From Paraplanobispora takensis (GTDB lineage Bacteria; Actinomycetota; Actinomycetes; Streptosporangiales; Streptosporangiaceae), in NCBI RefSeq assembly GCF_016863195.1, contig NZ_BOOK01000016.1, positions 1 to 64,000 of the forward strand: 64,000 bases of DNA, written 5' to 3'. The notes beneath the pieces are model-generated. The model worked only from the letters and a program-made list of their open reading frames with translations. It was not told the DNA's origin and searched no databases. This document shows positions 63,322-64,000 of this stretch, in pieces (the first letter of the stretch is position 1; the number at the start of each line of letters is the position of its first letter). Position numbers and translations under genes: made by a program.

Positions 63322-64000
63322 GCGACGACATTCCGAACGAGGAGGCCGCTCCGGTGAGCCACGGCGCCCCGACGAGCCACGGCGCCCCGGAGGGCTCCGG
63401 CGTCGTGACCGGCGGAGACGAGACGGCGGACGCCGCGCGCAACCGGCGCCAGGTGCTCTACTGGCGGCTGCTCGCCCGCCTGTTCGACCACGACGAGCAG
63501 CCCGCGCTGGAGACCGCGAGCATGGGCGTCGTCGGCGACCTCGGCCTGCCCGCGGCGCTGCTCGACCCCTCGGTGTCGGTCGACACCCTGGTGCAGCGCT
63601 TCCCCGATCTGGCCGGCGAGTTCCGGAACCTGCTCGCGCAGGGGGACCGGGCGGCCGGTGACGAGGTGCGCACGGCCGCCCTGATGTCGAAGCTGCTGCT
63701 CAACGTCTTCGCCACCGGGACGGGCGACGTCACCGCCGGGCAGCTCGCGGCCTGGCAGCAGGACGCCGGCTGGTTCAGGCAGGCCATGTGCTCCGGGCCG
63801 GGTACCGGTCCCGGCACGGGCCCGGGCGTCGACCTCGACGCTCAGCTCGCCGCGACGCTGGCCGACCTGGAGGCCGACCTGGTCCGCCGGATGCGGCTGC
63901 GCGAGGTGCTGGCCGATCCGGCCCTGGCCCGGAGGCTCACGCCCAGCATGTCGCTCGTCGAGCAGCTGCTGCGCGACAAGTCCAACCTGTCGGGAGTGGC
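63318..64000 (+). CDS. vWA-associated (CoxE-like) protein, N-terminal part, cut by the right edge
   Basis: ATG 63318 overlaps the previous stop (ATGA). 227 residues visible: a disordered, Ser/Gly/His start with a duplicated SHGAP, then a helical region ending DLEADLVRRMRLREVLADPA, RRLTPSMSLVEQLLRDKSNLSG. That helical lead-in is the usual N-terminal half of the vWA proteins found with SWIM and MoxR genes; the vWA domain itself would lie beyond the window. Confidence 0.65.
   Translation, partial: MSDDIPNEEAAPVSHGAPTSHGAPEGSGVVTGGDETADAARNRRQVLYWRLLARLFDHDEQPALETASMGVVGDLGLPAALLDPSVSVDTLVQRFPDLAGEFRNLLAQGDRAAGDEVRTAALMSKLLLNVFATGTGDVTAGQLAAWQQDAGWFRQAMCSGPGTGPGTGPGVDLDAQLAATLADLEADLVRRMRLREVLADPALARRLTPSMSLVEQLLRDKSNLSGV

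Overview
This is a high-GC actinomycete chromosome segment: strong G/C at third codon positions, many GTG starts, TGATG/ATGA stop-start overlaps, CotJ-free Gram-positive secretion signals, and many TetR, MerR, NarL-type and ECF regulators. The gene families and the xylanase/arabinofuranosidase pair suggest a Streptosporangiaceae-like soil actinomycete (Nonomuraea, Streptosporangium or Microbispora type). That placement is inference. The window looks like accessory chromosome arm rather than core: no ribosomal, cell-division or central-metabolism cluster is present, and there is one tRNA gene, tRNA-Ala(GGC).

Layout. 1-3766: a very large XRE/nSTAND/double WD40-propeller protein, cut by the left edge. 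3957-8794: two related small secreted proteins, then a TetR regulator facing a hydrolase/membrane-protein pair, then a secreted lipoprotein-carrier-like protein. 8922-9485: an exported alpha-amylase inhibitor of the tendamistat family carrying an extra C-terminal domain. 10060-14073: acyl-CoA ligase, MetE-like methyltransferase, MFS transporter. 14317-21557: two response regulators, a histidine kinase, a FtsX-type ABC exporter, and a decayed response-regulator/cyclase gene that now runs in frame into the ABC ATPase. 21712-28166: a truncated gene remnant, a lipid kinase, an SDR, MerR regulator, DUF1990, YndJ-like, methyltransferase and SCO6745-like genes. 28290-36875: serpin, methyltransferase/MerR pair, TetR/DrrAB-type exporter, RecQ helicase, HD phosphohydrolase, MerR regulator. 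37001-40952: GlxA-type regulator facing a rhodanese, a DinB-like protein, a von Willebrand A lipoprotein.

41096-44906 holds the tRNA and a divergent xylan-degrading pair (GH10 xylanase and GH62 arabinofuranosidase, each with ricin-type CBM13 modules at opposite ends) sharing a 715-bp control region with GAAA-N-TTTC inverted repeats and a 16-bp LacI-type palindrome. 45104-46315 is a WD40 propeller fused to an RNA polymerase alpha-CTD-like domain. 46501-52303: acetyltransferase, membrane protein, TPR-GGDEF diguanylate cyclase, exported protein, DinB-like protein, ECF sigma factor. 52296-55598 (minus) looks like an ion-transport cluster: ArsB/NhaD permease, CBS protein, antiporter regulatory subunit, slipin; beside it lies a HAMP kinase/NarL regulator pair. 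57610-60858: ArsR/DUF5937 regulator, MFS exporter, a hypothetical protein. 60921-61337: RidA-like protein. 61400-64000: three translationally coupled genes that look like the SWIM/vWA part of a MoxR-vWA-SWIM system, cut by the right edge.

A striking feature of the whole window is that its short intergenic regions are full of small tandem duplications with a different unit in each place (17, 18, 19, 24, 32, about 35 and about 48 bp). Two of them begin exactly at the stop codon of a minus-strand gene. All positions were worked out by reading; no database search was possible.
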